A DNA stretch of 33,154 nucleotides from an uncultured Muribaculaceae bacterium (GTDB lineage Bacteria > Bacteroidota > Bacteroidia > Bacteroidales > Muribaculaceae): positions 1 to 33,154 of the forward strand of contig CAJTYH010000032.1 in assembly GCA_910583675.1 (NCBI GenBank). The letters are read 5' to 3'. Below the pieces are notes generated by a model. The model searched no databases. It was not told the origin of the DNA and worked only from the letters and a program-made list of their open reading frames with translations. Below, in pieces: positions 32,756 through 33,154 of the stretch. Made by a program: the position numbers and the translations under genes. Every line of letters starts with the position of its first letter. The stretch's first letter is position 1.

Positions 32756-32875
32756 AAGTGAAGGTGCTAGGAAAAACCTTTGAGAACAGATGTGGTAAAA
32801 CAGCCCCACGCGTAACATGGGGAACCGTCTGCCAACTCTTGTTCTCGTGATTTAAGTTTCCTAGGCTTTTCACTT
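32756..32875 (-). ncRNA. Candidate rod-like structured RNA or 5' leader
   Basis: Nested inverted repeats define one long rod: AAGTGAA/TTCACTT (32756-32762, 32869-32875), CTAGGAAA/TTTCCTAG (32767-32774, 32857-32864), GAGAACA/TGTTCTC (32782-32788, 32840-32846), TGG/CCA (32793-32795, 32832-32834), CAG/CTG (32801-32803, 32829-32831) and CCCCA/TGGGG (32804-32808, 32818-32822) with a 9-base terminal loop. Asymmetric internal loops separate them. A promoter at 32940-32970 would transcribe it on the minus strand toward the barrel gene. The shape resembles 6S RNA (closing stem, bubble, apical hairpin) but I cannot match a known family, and a riboswitch or leader is equally possible. SRP RNA is unlikely because its conserved GGAAGGAAGCAG apical region is absent. 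Confidence 0.5.
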
Positions 32876-32939
32876 ACAAGAAGAAAACATAACGCTTCTT
32901 TATAATCATATGTCGCGATAAGGCACACCTTACCAATCA

Positions 32940-32970
32940 CAAAATTACAAAATTTTGCTTTTTCAGCCAA
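32940..32970 (-). promoter_or_regulatory. Predicted promoter for the structured RNA / barrel gene
   Basis: On the minus strand, TTG (32970-32968) is followed after 20 bp by TAATTTTG (32947-32940), an exact -7 match. Start would be near 32934. The transcript would contain the nested repeats at 32875-32756 and reach the barrel ATG at 32682. Confidence 0.5.
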
Positions 32971-33045
32971 TAACCCACCCCAAAAAAGCCACTGCGATAA
33001 AAAGAATCTATAAGATCCTACTACATTCCCAAATGCGCCCCGGTG

Positions 33046-33065
33046 ATCGCGCGTGTACGCGCGAT
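33046..33065. repeat. 9-bp GC-rich inverted repeat
   Basis: ATCGCGCGT (33046-33054) and ACGCGCGAT (33057-33065) are exact inverted repeats separated by GT. The GC-rich alternating sequence contrasts with the AT-rich bases before it. It is 10 bases from a larger hairpin. The 472-base gap 32683-33154 has no gene I can support; it holds this repeat, the next hairpin, and the structured element and promoter listed separately. Confidence 0.55.
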
Positions 33066-33075
33066 AGTCCCCGTG

Positions 33076-33122
33076 TCCTTCCCTTCCTCTCCGGCTCCGG
33101 GAGCCGGAGAGGAAGGGAAGGA
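33076..33122. repeat. 22-bp perfect hairpin with purine-rich right flank
   Basis: Bases 33076-33097 and 33101-33122 are exact inverted repeats with a three-base loop (CGG). One arm is pyrimidine-rich (CTTCCCTTCCTCTCC), the other purine-rich, and the purine run continues to the window's end (GAAGAAAAGGAGAAATTAAG). It could be a strong bidirectional terminator, half of a mobile-element end, or an RNA processing stem; what follows beyond 33154 is needed to decide. Confidence 0.6.
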
Positions 33123-33154
33123 AGAAAAGGAGAAATTAAGAAATTGAGAAAGGA

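Noticed and set aside
32767..33070. Small ORFs in the right-hand intergenic region (for example 32767-32970, minus)
   Set aside because: It overlaps the nested inverted repeats and promoter, and the translation has no motif, so a non-coding reading explains the region better.
1..33154. tRNA, rRNA, CRISPR or insertion sequence
   Set aside because: No T-loop/acceptor pairs, rRNA core sequences, regularly spaced direct repeats or transposase motifs were seen on reading through; a tRNAscan/ISfinder search would be the decisive check.

Overview
The window reads as ordinary chromosome of a Bacteroidota bacterium, order Bacteroidales; a Muribaculaceae-like gut lineage is my best guess, not proven. 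The reasons are: a complete six-gene Na+-NQR operon, an ExbB/ExbD pair, a fused HU-like/SPOR protein, the DUF2520-KdsC-Maf gene order, weak or absent Shine-Dalgarno sites, and repeated matches to the Bacteroidota promoter (-33 TTTG or TTG, about 19-20 bp, -7 TAnnTTTG). I found no tRNA, rRNA, CRISPR array, transposase, integrase or phage structural gene.

Layout. 1-959 (minus): start of an exbD-like gene and exbB, with a promoter that implies a leader of about 340 nt. 1616-7756 (plus): nqr leader with two strong hairpins, then nqrABCDEF. 7815-10255 (plus): murB and murA (peptidoglycan precursor synthesis), closed by a 13-bp-stem hairpin. 10412-11972: NhaD-type Na+/H+ antiporter and its terminal hairpins. 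11999-12235: a small protein with a phage-like conserved motif. 12284-14862: a large dyad over a promoter, then an acyltransferase and a membrane-anchored metallophosphoesterase. 14950-17523: Tex and a short HPPK-like protein. 17503-21412 (minus): comEC, a YeiH-family exporter and aroE. 21535-24789 (plus): nfo, an MFS transporter with a large inserted extracytoplasmic segment, and a coupled small lipoprotein. 24729-25934 (minus): an ATP-grasp-like protein. 25979-28006 (plus): mutL. 28008-31691 (minus): HU/SPOR protein, nitroreductase, DUF2520 protein, KdsC and Maf. 31766-33154 (minus): an outer-membrane barrel gene preceded by a rod-like structured RNA candidate, then long inverted repeats.

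Functional links. NQR pumps Na+ outward and NhaD trades Na+ for H+, so the left half holds two parts of a sodium economy beside the TonB-energising ExbB/D motor. MurA/MurB, AroE, KdsC, the acyltransferase and the HPPK-like protein belong to envelope, aromatic and folate biosynthesis. Nfo and MutL are DNA repair.

Most genes are housekeeping. The least explained items are the rod-like RNA at 32756-32875, the inserted domain of the MFS transporter, the ATP-grasp-like orphan, the small phage-motif protein, and the structured leaders of exbB, nqr and the acyltransferase operon. I found no clear, previously undescribed multi-gene system.
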